From Avena insularis (Eukaryota; Streptophyta; Magnoliopsida; Poales; Poaceae), in assembly GCA_023614405.1 (NCBI GenBank), contig CM042690.1:668368802-668432801 (forward strand): a DNA stretch of 64,000 bases. Reading direction: 5' to 3'. The notes under the pieces were generated by a model. That model did no database searches, was not told the origin of the DNA, and was given only the letters and a program-made list of their open reading frames with translations. Made by a program: the position numbers and the translations under genes. Of the stretch, positions 34,648-45,956 are shown in pieces. How positions within the stretch are numbered: position 1 is the first letter of the stretch; every line of letters begins with the position of its first letter.

Positions 34648-35496
34648 ATGGAAAACAACAACAAAATTAGAGAGCTTTATAGTATTTATCTTGAGTTAGG
34701 ACATGAAGTGTTTGAAAAGAAAATTAAAAAATCAATGGAACTTTATTTGCATGCTAATAGCAATGTTGTTAGTATGAATTCGTTGGACACCATTATTGCT
34801 AATGCTATGGAAAAGTCTAAGCTTGGGGAAGCTAGTTTTTATGAAAATGATCTTTTTAGTTCCCTAGCTTTGGAAGATAGCTATTCTATTGCTTATGATG
34901 ATACAAAACCTCCAATATATGATGATTACAATGATGAATATCATATTTTCAGTCCACCAACTATTGAGGAGAAAATTAATTATGATTACAATATGCCTCC
35001 TATATTTGATGATTATGGTGATGAGAATAATAATGATATCTATTTTGTTGAATTTGGTCCCACCACAATTAATAAGAATGACTATGCTTATGTGGAGAGT
35101 AATAATCATTTTATGCATGTGGCTCATGATAAGAATGTTTTATGTGATAGTTATATTGTTAATTTTATTCATGATGCTACTGAAAGTTATTATGATAGAG
35201 GGAAACATGGTTTTATGCATCTCAATAATATTAGGTTTCCCCTCTTTATGTTGAAAGTCTTGAAGTTGCACTTGTATTGCTTTCCTATGTTTCTTGCTTT
35301 GTGCTTTCATGACTTGTTTATTTACAAGATTCCTATGCATAGGAAGTGGGTTAGACTTAAATGTGCTTTGAATTTGCTTCTTGATGCTCTCTTTTACTTC
35401 AATTCATATTTCTTATGTGAGCATCTTCTCAAACTCATGCCTAACTTAAAGGCGTTAAAGAAAAGTACTTATTGGGAGATGACCCAAAAGTTTTAG
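34648..35496 (+). CDS. Sabrina/WHAM-type ORF, unknown function
   Basis: An intact 282-codon ORF in the gag position, opening MENNNKIRELYSIYLELGHE. Residues ~1-75 look helical. Residues ~75-170 are rich in Asp, Asn and Tyr with two related copies of a PPI-D-DYxDE motif (PPIYDDYNDEYH and PPIFDDYGDENN). Residues ~195-260 hold a hydrophobic stretch (FPMFLALCFHDLFIYKIP) that could be a membrane segment, then HRKWVRLKCALNLLLDALF. No CCHC knuckle, capsid motif or protease site is visible. It is typical of the family but its job is unknown. It is the only long ORF of the element and carries no stop, in contrast to its neighbours. Confidence 0.75.
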   Translation: MENNNKIRELYSIYLELGHEVFEKKIKKSMELYLHANSNVVSMNSLDTIIANAMEKSKLGEASFYENDLFSSLALEDSYSIAYDDTKPPIYDDYNDEYHIFSPPTIEEKINYDYNMPPIFDDYGDENNNDIYFVEFGPTTINKNDYAYVESNNHFMHVAHDKNVLCDSYIVNFIHDATESYYDRGKHGFMHLNNIRFPLFMLKVLKLHLYCFPMFLALCFHDLFIYKIPMHRKWVRLKCALNLLLDALFYFNSYFLCEHLLKLMPNLKALKKSTYWEMTQKF

Positions 35497-38328
35497 ATGA
35501 ATCTTGGAAGTTATTACCTCTGTAATAACCACTCCTTATCCTTTTTATTTTCTTATTTTGCCAAGAGTAACCTCTAATGAGAGAGAAGTAATGCTTGGGA
35601 AAGTTGTTGTCCCGAAACAGATTTTTGTGCTTTGCTGTAAAAATTCGTGTAAAATCTCTGTACATCGGTTTGAGCTGTGATTTTTTTTGTTTCGGCCCCA
35701 GGTTGTTATCCAACTTTCATTAGTTCAACACTTTTCGATTTGAGCAACAGAAGGTCTTCTAAAAATGGTTTTTACCTGCTGGTCTGTTTTGACAGATTTT
35801 TGCCATTATTTGCATTTGCTTCTTGTTGATTCCTTTTTGGGTTCTTTTCGGGGAATTGAGTTTTTTAAAGGAAGTGCTGAAGTAGCTTGTGTTTTAATGG
35901 AAGTTATTGGTGTTTAAACTGAACCCAAAGACTTATTATCTTGAGTACACTAATGTTGCTAATAAAGATTGTGTGAAGTTTTGTATGAAGAAAAAATTTC
36001 AGGTGTAAGGAAAGAGTGATGTAATGAGATGAAGAATGGACTAAAGCTCAAGCTTGGGTATGCCACCCGTGTCAGCCCAAGAAATATCCAAGAAGTACAA
36101 GCGTCAAAGCTTGGGGATGCCCAAGGCATCCCCTTCTTCATCAATAAAAATTTCAGGTTTCTTCCAAACACTTCATTTTTATTGTTTCATGCACAATTGT
36201 ATTGTTCTTGGAGCGTCTTTGCTTTGTTTTTAGTTTTCTTTTGTTTGGTTTGCTTAAATAAGTTGGTTGGATCCCAACACACTTCTTTTGGAGAGAGACA
36301 CACCCCGTTATTCATTGCCTAGAACACTCTAGTTTTCACTCTTATTGTTTTGTGAGTGTTCTCTTTTGCTAGCTCTGGGTTTAGCCTTAGTTTTCTTGTG
36401 CTTTCAGCTTAGAAATTTTTAGTTCTTCTTTGTGGTTTGTGGGACAATCTCATTGATCTTTATTTATTATTATATTTGTGAGTTGTTTCAAATAAAGTTG
36501 ATTTGGATTGGAAAAGAGTAGGAAAGTTCATGCTTAAGTGGTAAAAAGGAGCTTGTTTTTGACTGTGACTTAGACTTTATCATGTCATGCTTTATATTGT
36601 TTTGGCTTTATGCTTAGTGATTTTTGCTGTAGCATGACATGTTATAAACAATTCAGATTGCTTAATGTGCCTTGAAAGAATCATGTGTTGTTTTAGCATA
36701 TAAAAGCATAATATTGTGGTATTCTCCTTTAATGTTTTATTTGGTTGACTTGGCGCATGCTCACACCATGTTCAGACTATACCAAGTCACCATAGCCTCT
36801 ATGATCCTTTAGTTTTCGACTTGTAATATCACTTTATGCTTTAATTAATAATGTTTTTCCCTTTGCATGATTATGGCCATTATTGCTCTCTTAGTTGGTC
36901 GCTCCCAGTGTTTTGCTAGCCTCCATACCAAGTATGAGTTCCACTCATGCATCCAACTCCAAATAAAACCAAGTTATTTCAAAGACTCCACCATACCTAC
37001 CTATTAGCATTTGCTATTCCAAGTATATTCATGTTTTTTATCTACCTTCCGAATTAAACTTGTTATGTGAAAATTAGTGATTAAAGCTCTCACGAACTTG
37101 ATGGCACACTTTACTTTTCTTGCCCCTAATAAACTTGAACCATCGTGTCATCTATGTTGTATATGTTGGGGATTAGCAGAACCATGTTGTCATGGGGAAC
37201 GCTTTCAACATTGTACCCAGTTGATATCATGCTCTTTTGTCTATGGATGTCGTCGGTGTGAAATGAAAGGGAAGCTTGTAAGTCCATGGAGTTATGTATG
37301 TGTGTTAGAGAAATGCTTGGGACGCTGGTCTAATCCATGCCTAATCATGGTGGAAACCTGCAGCGTAACCATAATGAGCAATCTATGAAGAATTCTCCTT
37401 ATAAAAAAGAGATAGAGATTGAGAAAAAAAAGATGAGAAAAGAGGATAGAGAGAAAAAACACCATTTTCCCATGGTAAATAAGAAGATTGCTGAGATGCT
37501 CATTGTCTACTTGCCTTGTCATTTTGATATGGGGATTCTTCTGTATCATCGGGCAAGGGTACCCCATTGGCGATTCTCTATGATACACATATACTTACTA
37601 TGACAAGTACTTACCGGTAACTAAACTTGAGTAGCATGAGGAGCGGCCCTCGTATTCAAGGGACATGAGATTTCCAACTTATACTTTGTCAAGCATATAC
37701 TCCATAGTTTGTTCACTTTAACCTTAATCACTTCAAGATGCTTATGATAGGGGCAATGAGAGCTGAAAGCTAATAAGTACCATAATTTTTGGAAGCTCTT
37801 TATGAGACTTGAATCCCTGCTTCCTTCTATGAAGGCCTTTCTTTTACTTTTATGTTGAGTCTCCATCTTCTATCTTTATGCACCTATTAAGAGAGCATAG
37901 TGGCCATTCTTAGTTTAATGTGCATTGTCCCAAGACTTGTTGATTGATTCATAACTTTGATATTGCTTGTTCTTAAACTATTTGTATCTAGTCACCCTTA
38001 TGAACTTTGAAGGTGTCCTATGCATTTATGTTTTGCTACTCTATGAGGGACAAGATGAATACCATTCTCATTATGCTTTCTTTATGTGGAACAAACAAAA
38101 GTCTTGCAAAGCATTGTTATTCATGAATCTTTTGTTTGTGCCTTTTCATGTTAGAACATAGTTGCTACGTCTTATTGTTAGAACTATATCTTTCATGCTA
38201 TGTTAAAGTACTATGATCCCAGCTATCCATGTTTTACAAATACTTTGATCAAGTCTATGATGGTGCATTTCACCTCAAAAATTATTCTTTCTTTTTATCA
38301 CTTACCTACTCGAGGACGAGCAGGAGTT
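35497..38328 (+). other. Noncoding interior of element F
   Basis: About 2.8 kb, T-rich on the plus strand, without a retroelement domain in any frame. Notable parts are a hairpin with stem ggggatgcc/ggcatcccc at 36113-36133 inside an aagcttggggatg sequence that resembles the real polypurine tract, and a purine-rich run at 37408-37459. Confidence 0.6.
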
Positions 38329-38342
38329 AAGCTTGGGGATGT
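38329..38342 (+). other. Polypurine tract of element F
   Basis: AAGCTTGGGGATG directly precedes the 3' LTR that starts at 38343. Confidence 0.7.
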
Positions 38343-38919
38343 TGATACGTTGCTAACGTATCTATAATTTTTGATGTTCCATGCTTGTTTTATATCTACT
38401 TTCTTATGTTTTAGCCACACTTTGGAGTACTTTTACACATTTTCTGGGACTAACCTATTAACAAGATGCCACAGTGTCAGTTGCATGTTTCTGCTGTTTT
38501 TGGTTCCAGAAAAGTCAGAAAATGAACATTCTCGGAATTGGACGGGACAAAAGCCAAAGTCGATATTTTACCGGAAGAATCACGGAGCCAGAAGACAAGA
38601 CGGAGAGGGGCCAGGGGTTGGCCACACCATAGGGTGGCGCGGGTCCCCCTGGTCGCGCCACTAGGTGGTGTGGGCCCCTCAGGCGCCCATCGACCTTGCC
38701 TCTTCGCCTATAAGAAGCCTCCCGATGCAGAAACCCTGAGGAATCCAGCCTCCAGCCATGAAAAGTTCCGCAACACCTCCGCCACCGAAGGGGAGATTCG
38801 GGGGACAGAAAGTCTCTGTTCCGGCACCCTACCGGGACGGGGAAGTGCCCCTGGAGCCATCTCCATCGATTTCCACCACCATCTCCATCACCGTTGCTGA
38901 TTCCCATGATGATGATGAG
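38343..38919 (+). repeat. 3' LTR of element F, part 1
   Basis: Matches 33066-33650. It is cut at 38920 by Gypsy G. The last five bases atgag pair with acgag (51930-51934) as a target duplication with one transition. Confidence 0.85.
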
Positions 38920-39408
38920 TGACGAGGGTTTAACTCGTCAATGCCTATTGTTATGGACTTGGGTTTTGGAGAAGGAGGGAGCGCTGGAGACATCTATCGG
39001 CTAGCAAACAAGCACACAGGGGACAAAGGATTTACCCTGGTTCAAGCCTCGTAGAGGTCCCTGCTCCTGCTTGTCTGCTCGTGGAATTATCGAGGGAGTC
39101 GAAAGTTACAATGGTGCGCAGATGTAATCTGGCAAGAGTTGTGGAAACTAGGGTTGTGTGTGTCCTCCTCGCCGCCCCCTCCTAACCTTTATATAGATAG
39201 GCTAGGCCTCGGGTAGCAGGTCGAGTCAGTTACAAGTTAGGGTTTTCCCCTTCAAACTTTCTATCTTTAGCTTCTTCTTGTCCTTCAAGCAATCGAGAGT
39301 CCGCAGGTTACTCGAGTCCTTTCATCTGGGCCTTGGCGACACCGTGGGCCTGTATGTATTTGGACCGTATATACTAAGCTCGAGTATCTGTAGGGTATAC
39401 CCATGTCA
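38920..39408 (-). repeat. 3' LTR of Gypsy G
   Basis: 489 bp with TGACG...GTCA ends. The minus strand has TATA-like CTATATAAA at 39188-39196. It is followed by the polypurine tract CACTCGGGGGCTAC at 39409-39422. Confidence 0.85.
39188..39196 (-). promoter_or_regulatory. LTR TATA box (Gypsy G)
   Basis: The minus strand reads CTATATAAA. The identical motif in the functional 5' LTR is at 51711-51719. Confidence 0.6.
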
Positions 39409-39422
39409 GTAGCCCCCGAGTG
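39409..39422 (-). other. Polypurine tract of Gypsy G
   Basis: The minus strand reads CACTCGGGGGCTAC next to the LTR. Near-copies of the same motif lie at 39990-40002, 40295-40307 and 44870-44882. Confidence 0.75.
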
Positions 39423-40684
39423 TCCAGTGGAATCGCAGATTCGACTTGGGACTTTTTTGAAGTCTTCGAGTGCCTGAACGAGTACATTTTCGACTGCTTT
39501 TATTTGCGTCATAGGGATTTTTGATATACGTGCCTGATATAGCCGAAGTATCGGTATCAGTTAACCACCTTAGGGTGAAACAACGCAATCTACTCGAACT
39601 CGAGTCCCCGGACTCGAATCCGGAAAAGTGCTGGCGTAATTCGACTCAGGCCGCGGAGGTCTTACAGGAGTCGAATTCCAGTTATATGGGTGTGAGCACT
39701 CGACACGTCCGTCAAGGCATGTTCATCGTGTTTGTAGGCACGGATATATTTCTGGTAGTGCGCAGTTAAATGCGTTGCCAGGCCTTATTCAGGTCTTACC
39801 TTCACGCTGTAAGCGCGGCATCCGAATTTTATCATCGCGGAGATGATTCGGGCGACCCAGGAGACGTAGTCTCTTCGTAGGGAAAATTATGTGGCGGTGT
39901 CGCCATGAGTTGCGAGTGCGGATGTTATCAACACACAGTTTTTATGCAAATAATCATAGGGTGCGCGACCAGCGCTCCCTATGGGAGTAGCCCCCGAGTG
40001 CCTGGTTGAGTCGAAGACTCAGGCAGGGACTAAAGAACTTTTGCGACTGATGTCGTCTTTTGCTTGTTTGTTTTAGTCGAAGACTTACGCAAGGACTAAA
40101 ACATTTTTGCAACTGCTGTCATCTTTTGCTTGCTTGTTTCAGTCGAAATTGTTTCCGGCGCTCCCTATGGGAATAACCCATGTTCGTAATCGAACCGTGT
40201 TTCGAGTGATTGGGTTTGATTGTGATTGCCCACATTCCTACAATAAGAAAAGAAAAAATCATAGGGTGCGCGGCCAGCGCTCCCTATGGGAGTAGCCCCC
40301 GAGTGCTTGGTGGAGTCGAAGACTCCAGCAAGGACTAAAGTAGTCAAATTTTCCACTGCATAGCTTTGATGACGTCATTGCTGATGCTTGTATGACCTCA
40401 GTTGCCCACGTGAGCGAGTTTGACGGGACGGGACGAGCGGTGGGTCCCACTTCCTGACTTTGATTTGACTGGTCGTGTGTAATCTTTATTTTAACTGCGC
40501 CTCCTCGATTTCCGCGTGTAATGGGAGAAGTGGGGGGACGGTTCGCGCTTCCTCTTCTCCACGTGTCCAACGCGATGTGTGCCACGTGTCCAATAGGGTT
40601 TTTGTGAGCCATTGGATTGCATCTCCTAGTGGTTAAGTAGCGGTGCTACGACGGTAATTTTCCATCTGCGCTCTTTCTTCCTCG
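39423..40684. repeat. Downstream noncoding region of Gypsy G with direct repeats
   Basis: A ~81-bp unit occurs at 39957-40037 and 40260-40340. Each unit has catagggtgcgcg, ccagcgctccctatgggagt, a copy of the polypurine-like motif and gtcgaagact. A second pair (tttgcgactgatgtcgtc-type, ~40037-40090 and ~40108-40150) lies between them. Within each unit catagg/ccctatg can pair. No ORF with a known domain. The last ~100 bp before 40685 should hold the promoter of the antisense gene, but no clear TATA box is seen. Confidence 0.6.
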
Positions 40685-40786
40685 TTGCCATCGCCATTGC
40701 TCTTTTTACGCTTTTCCTGCTCATCTCCTCCACAGTTGGACCACCTCCGCTTCGTTTCCAAGCTACTTTGCGCTCTCGCCGGCGCA

Positions 40787-43585
40787 ATGGGGAAGAAGAA
40801 AGGAGGTGATGCCGCTGATTCATGCCACCACCGCCACCGCATGAAGAAGAAGGTCGCGGGCACTCGTGTGACCAATGGTGCATGGCGCCCCTCCATTGTC
40901 AAGGTGTCGGATCTCCGTCTTCTTCGGCAAGACGGAGTTATCTCTGCAGCAGTCGCCGATGCACGCGTCCCCAGCGGTGAGACCATTCCTGCTCCTGCCA
41001 CTGGTTTTCGAGTGATGTTTCTCGCATTCGTCATTCGCGGTCTCTCCTTGCCTCTCCACCCCTTTTTTAGGGGTCTTCTTTGTTTCTATGGGCTCCAGCT
41101 CCATCAGTTGTCCCCAAATTCTATCCTCCACATCACCTGCTTCATCACTCTTTGCAAGTGCTGGCTCGGAATCGAGCCACACTTTGGTCTTTTCAAGCAC
41201 TTGTTTAAATTGAAGCGTCAGTCCGCATCTGGCTCTTTAGTTTACGACGTAGGTGGTTGCGGAATCCACGTCGACCCATCCGCCACCTACTTCGACATTA
41301 AGCTCACCAAGTCCGTCCAAGGATGGAGGGACAAATGGTTCTATGTCCGCGATCAGAAGGCCAAAGATGAGCACTTTGGACTCGCGCCCTTTGATCCCGC
41401 GACCCCCTACAAGAAGATGCGTTCTTGGAAGAACGTAGTTATGCCTGGCGAACTCGCGGAGACAGACGTGTTGTATCAACGCATCTGTGACCTCGAGAGT
41501 CGCATAGGCGCAGAAGAGGGAGGCTGCGCCCTTATCAGGACTTGGCTACGCCATCGCGTCCAGCCTCTCCAAGCCAGAGTCCATCCCATGTTTCAATGGC
41601 GTGGCGCTGATGATGCTACTCGCGTGTCTGCCGATGGCATGTCTGTGACTGAGGTGGATAAGAGGGTTCGACTAGTCACGAAGTACACTGGCAAGGATGT
41701 GCTTCTGAGTGAACCAGTCGTTCCTCCTTTTGATGCTTCGAATCCCCCCTGAGGTACAGTTGTGCTACGCAGTAGCTTATTTGCGCGATTGCTTTTCTGT
41801 TGCTTACTTGTTCTTTTTACTGATCTTTACTGTCTGTATGCAGGATTGGGCGGTGTCGCCTTGTATGCCTCCTCTCCCTGAGGGGATTATTCCTGGCGAA
41901 GCTTTGGAAGAGGACGAGTCGGAATCGACTGTCCCTTCTGATGTGGAAGAGGAAGCCCCCGAGTCCGAGAGCCCGGATACTCGCAAGCGTTCGCGCAACG
42001 AGGATTCCGACGCGTCAACTCCTTCGACTCCAGAAGGCACGGCTGTTGGCGCGGAGTCGCCAATTCCAACCGTTCCTGTGAGGGTTGTGGCACCGTCTTC
42101 TCGCAAGATGCGATTTCCCAAGGAGTCTTCGTCGGAGTCGGCGGAGGCCACGTTTGATCTTGACAAGTTTGACTGGTAAGTTTGCTAGTTCATTCATTCT
42201 TTTCTGTTTTCTTCTTGTTGACTTTGCCCTGGAGTTTGCCCTTTCTCAATGTGGATTTGGTCTTGTAGTCAAGAGGCGTCGTCATCTTCTGGCGACGTCG
42301 AGTTTTTGAAGGAATCGGGAGTCGCAACTTCAAGGGCCAAGGTAGAGGTCGAGCGCGCTCCTTCCCCTCCGGCGGCGTCCCACTCCGGGCACAATTCTTC
42401 GAGCTCTCCTCACGTAGGGGAGCATCGAATGGTTGCTCGGATGACGGTTTAGCAAACTTCTTCGGAGTCGCTGGAGGACCATGTAAGTATATCTTTCCTT
42501 CTTTTTAGTATGGCAGTCGACGTTCTCTGTTGCCCTCTCTGATTCCTTGTTTGTGCGACAGCTCCTTGTAAAGGAAGCCGCACAAGTGGCGTAGCAAGTG
42601 ATGGCGATGGGTCGCCAGCATGCAATGCTGGAGACGCGTCACCGCGTGGTCGAAAGTGAGTGTTCTACACTTATTCTTTTTCGTCTCCTCCTTTTTTGGT
42701 ATAGTCGACTGATAGTCAACTTTTGATTGCCATGTAGCTGAGCATAATGCTTTACTGCGCAACGTCGCCACCTTGGAAAAGACATTAGCCACAGCTGTGA
42801 AGGGGCGCGATGAGGCAATCGCGGCTCGTGATGATGCATAGAAGCGCGAAGAGGATTTGCGTTCCTCCTTTGCGGCCAGGGAAAAGTTGTTCGAAGAGCA
42901 ACTGTTCTCAGTCGCCAAGGCCCTCTCAGGTACCTTTGCTGGTAGATATTTTATTGTTGTCCTTCTCTGCATCTAGAGTTTTGCCGGTGGCGCTAGAGGT
43001 TTCATCCATGTGTGGGTTTTCTGTGCAGATGCTGGCGATTTGAGCTTTGACCCGCAGGCCCTTCATCGCGATGACGCTCTGGCAGGCGTGGTGTCTGCAG
43101 TCGAGGACCGTAGCGCCGCTGTCCAAAATACATTGTCCAAGGACAATGTCACCCTCAGTCGCCTCCGGGAGGAGTTGATGCCAAAGGCGGAGCTGGTCGA
43201 TAATATGGACGAGCTGGTGGAGTCTCTCGCCAGGGGTGTGCCTGCCACCTACAAGAACTCCCTCCGCGCGGCTGGTGCGACCATGTCACTCGCCGTGGTG
43301 CAAGCCCACGGAGTCAAGATAGATCCCTCTGCGGTGTCGAAGGCGATGCCTGTTGGCGCGGATGGTCAGCAGGTAGTCTTTGCTCCCTTTGCGACTGCCT
43401 GTGCCAAATATGCCCATTCCTTGATAAATACCGTTGCCAAGTATTCGAAGGAGCTCCAACGTGCTAAGAAGGCGGCGAAAGCTTCGACCTCAGGGGCCGG
43501 CGGAAAGTCAGTGGCGTCTGATACTTCCACGGACTTGATGAAGCCCCCGAAGCCGTCGAAGTCGAAGAAGCCCGCTGCTCCGTAG
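40787..43585 (+). pseudogene. Antisense gene of Gypsy G, six exons ('putative gypsy type transposon' family)
   Basis: A spliced gene on the strand opposite to gag-pol. Inferred exons: 40787-41753, 41844-42175, 42269-42482, 42562-42655, 42738-42929, 43029-43585. All introns are GT-AG and all phases agree, except that a 6-C run at 41744-41749 is one base too long for the first junction. The start MGKKKGGDAAD is chosen by context; 40685 is the farthest in-frame alternative. Exon 1 holds a domain I recognise as the plant 'putative gypsy type transposon' family (FYGLQLHQLSPNSILHI, GIEPHFGLFKHLF). Exons 2-3 are acidic and Ser-rich, 4-6 likely coiled coil, with a basic tail (PPKPSKSKKPAAP). In-frame TAG codons at 42450, 42592 and 42839 each fit a former CAG. 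Function unknown. Confidence 0.7.
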
Positions 43586-43741
43586 TTTAGCTTTTGTAAT
43601 AGTTGATGAATTGTCCTTTTGGCCTAAGAATATGCCTGCTGGCGAGTGTGTTTGTGAATACTGTATGTTGATCCTGAAAGCATCTGTTCCTTTTGCCTTT
43701 GTGTTAAGTTGGTCGCCTTATTTGCCTATGTCTTGACTTTG

Positions 43742-44586
43742 TGGTAGGGTACATCAAGTGATCCTGTGGGGGGAACCCAGGACTCACCATCTCTTGAGGA
43801 TACAGTGGCACCATCGCGCTCCAGGGTAGAGGAGCTATCCTTGCTTTCGCGACTTCGTGATCGCGTGAAGCAGCTGGAGCGTGAGTTGCCCGTGATCCGC
43901 GGTAGCGCGGACGTGTGGAAGTCGAAGGCTGAAAAAGCCGCCGCCCGCGAGCAATATCTGCTTGGCGAGGTGACGCAGCTGGGCGACCAGTTTAAGTGTT
44001 AGTTTGCTTATTCTCATCTTTTCCTTTGTAGTTACCCGCAGAGTACGTTGTACTGATGCTATTGATGTTGCTTCGTGTAGTTGTTAGCGCGCGCCATCCG
44101 CAGGAGGAGAAGGATAGAATTGCCATTCGCCTTCATGGTCTCACCCAGGAGCAACTTCAGGAGAGCGGATACTTCTGGGTAGATCATGACCGCGCGACTG
44201 CGTTGGCGACCCTACAGGATCGCGCATCGCGAGTGCTGCTCTTCCTGAAGAAGTCACAGTCATGCTTGAAGAACATTTATCGAGCAATGTTCCTGCTGGA
44301 TGACGCTCCATCAAGCCTGCTGGCTCTCCTCGCCAAATTTCAAGATATGTCCGCGGTTCGCGAGTGCGTGAGGCAGCAGTTGGTGGCTGGTGCCAAGGCT
44401 GCCCTCTCAATTGTGTGATTGCACAGGCCTGACATGGATGTTGCCGCCATTTCTTTTGGGCCGCCAGCGCCACCAGCAGGATCTGCCTGGAATATGGTGC
44501 CGCACTATCAGGCGATGGACCGTCCAGCAGAGGAGATTGTCAACTTCTTCGAGGAGCAAACCAATGTTCATCTGTTGCAAGAGTAG
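43742..44586 (+). pseudogene. Second antisense reading segment of Gypsy G
   Basis: Downstream on the same strand, two probable exons continue the coiled-coil style. The first (about 43750-43999) has VEELSLLSRLRDRVKQLERE. The second (44083-44586) has LHGLTQEQLQESGYFW and FEEQTNVHLLQE. They flank an intron-like gap ending in gtgtag at 44082. A TGA at 44416-44418 interrupts the second, where CGA would fit. This could be the C-terminus of the gene ending at 43585, reached by an alternative splice that skips its stop, or a separate small gene. About 440 bp of AT-rich 3' sequence separates it from the tail-to-tail end of pol. Confidence 0.5.
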
Positions 44587-45022
44587 CCAAATTTGTATCC
44601 TGCACATAAGTGTACTTGTGTTGTAAAGTTTGTACAGATGTTGTAGATAATTTGTTGTCGAAATGTGTATAAGGAGCTTTGTGAGCTCGAGGTGCGTTGC
44701 ACTTATGCGAGTCCTTTTCGTTAGCCTGACCATCTTTTATCTTAGTCCCTTGTCAACCTGTCAGGTGCGTTGCAGATGGATTGAGTTTGTGTTAAGGGGT
44801 TCAATTGATGTGCCAGCTACTCAGGATATCGCGTTTTTGGTTCGAAGAACAGATGTAAGTAGGGTGGCGCAGCCCCCGAGTGTAAAATTGACAAAGTAAA
44901 GGAGAAACACAGAGTTTTGGGGCACTTAGCTTTTATTTATTCGAAGAACAGTGCGAGGTACAATGTGCGGCTAAGTAGCCTTGGCTGAGTAGCCTTATTT
45001 GCGATGTAAAAGTAAAAAACGA
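44587..45022. other. Intergenic region between convergent antisense gene and pol
   Basis: AT-rich sequence with T-rich runs, typical of plant 3' ends. It includes an internal polypurine-like motif (cagcccccgagtg, 44870-44882), which on the minus strand lies downstream of pol, where a second plus-strand primer could act. Confidence 0.5.
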
Positions 45023-45956
45023 CTAGGAGTAGAAGCGTCGCAGTTGTGCGACGTTCCAAGGGTTGGAGTATGCGACTCCTGTATCTAAATCTTGAAGGCG
45101 ATAGGCGCCACCTGGGATTACTTCTGTAATCACGTACGGTCCTTCCTAGGGGGACTCGAGATTGAGATGTCCCTGCTGCTTCAGTCGCAGGACCAGGTCA
45201 CCTTCGACGAAGGATCTGGGGCGAAGCCTTCTACTGTGGTAGTTGCGCAGGTTCTGCTGGTAGATCATAGATCTTTCTGTGGTGATTTCTCTTGCTTCGT
45301 CGAGGAGGTCGACGGAGTCTTCGAGTGCAAGGGGTGACTCTTGTTCGCTGTAAGCGACCACGCGCGGCGCCTTGTACCGTACCTCGGCGGGTAGTACTGC
45401 TTCTGCTCCGTGCACCATAAAGAATGGTGTGTAGCCCATGGCGCTGTTTGGAGTTGTACGTAGACTCTAGAGTACGGATTGCAGCTCATCTGGCCAGCAA
45501 CCCGCAGCTTGCTCGAGTGGTCGTAGGAGTCGCTTCTTGATGCCACTGCAGACGAGCCCATTTGATTTTTTCACCTAACCGTTGGTCTGTGGATGCGCTA
45601 CTGAGGCGTAGCTGATGTTGATCCCCAGGTTCTCGCAGAATTCTTGAAACTCCTTGGATGTGAAGTTCGTCCCGTTGTCGGTAATGATGCTGTGCGGCAT
45701 GCCGAAGCGGTAGACAATGGACTCGAAGAACTTGACTGCGTTGTGCCCTGATTGGTTGGTCATTGGCATGGCCTCGATCCACTTGGTGAATTTGTCTAAT
45801 ACAACCAAGAGGTAGACGTAACCTCCACGCGAGGACCTTGGAAGCTTGCCAACCATATCGATCCCCCATTGTGCGAAGGGCCAGGCCAATGGAATAGGAC
45901 GTAGCTCTGCGCCTGGTGCGTGTGGCTTGTCCGCGAATCACTGGCAAGCATTGCAT
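45023..45956 (-). pseudogene. pol: Gypsy G integrase
   Basis: The integrase core keeps its first two acids (WGIDMVGKL and IITDNGTNF). It then meets TAG at 45577-45575 exactly after HPQTNG. The following codon pattern has Lys where the catalytic Glu is expected. The C-terminal part continues in the same frame ([31 protein letters not shown]) to the probable natural stop at 45025-45023. Further stops are TAG at 45469-45467 and 45148-45146. It would insert the cDNA into the genome. This copy cannot. Confidence 0.85.

Noticed and set aside
34889..35254. Alternative plus-strand ORF rich in Met, Ile and Leu overlapping the element F gene
   Set aside because: Frame shadow of the Asp/Asn/Tyr-rich codons; its apparent membrane character is a composition effect.
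39957..40340. Possible tandem satellite
   Set aside because: Only two full units with different intervening sequence; better explained as a local duplication in the noncoding end of Gypsy G.
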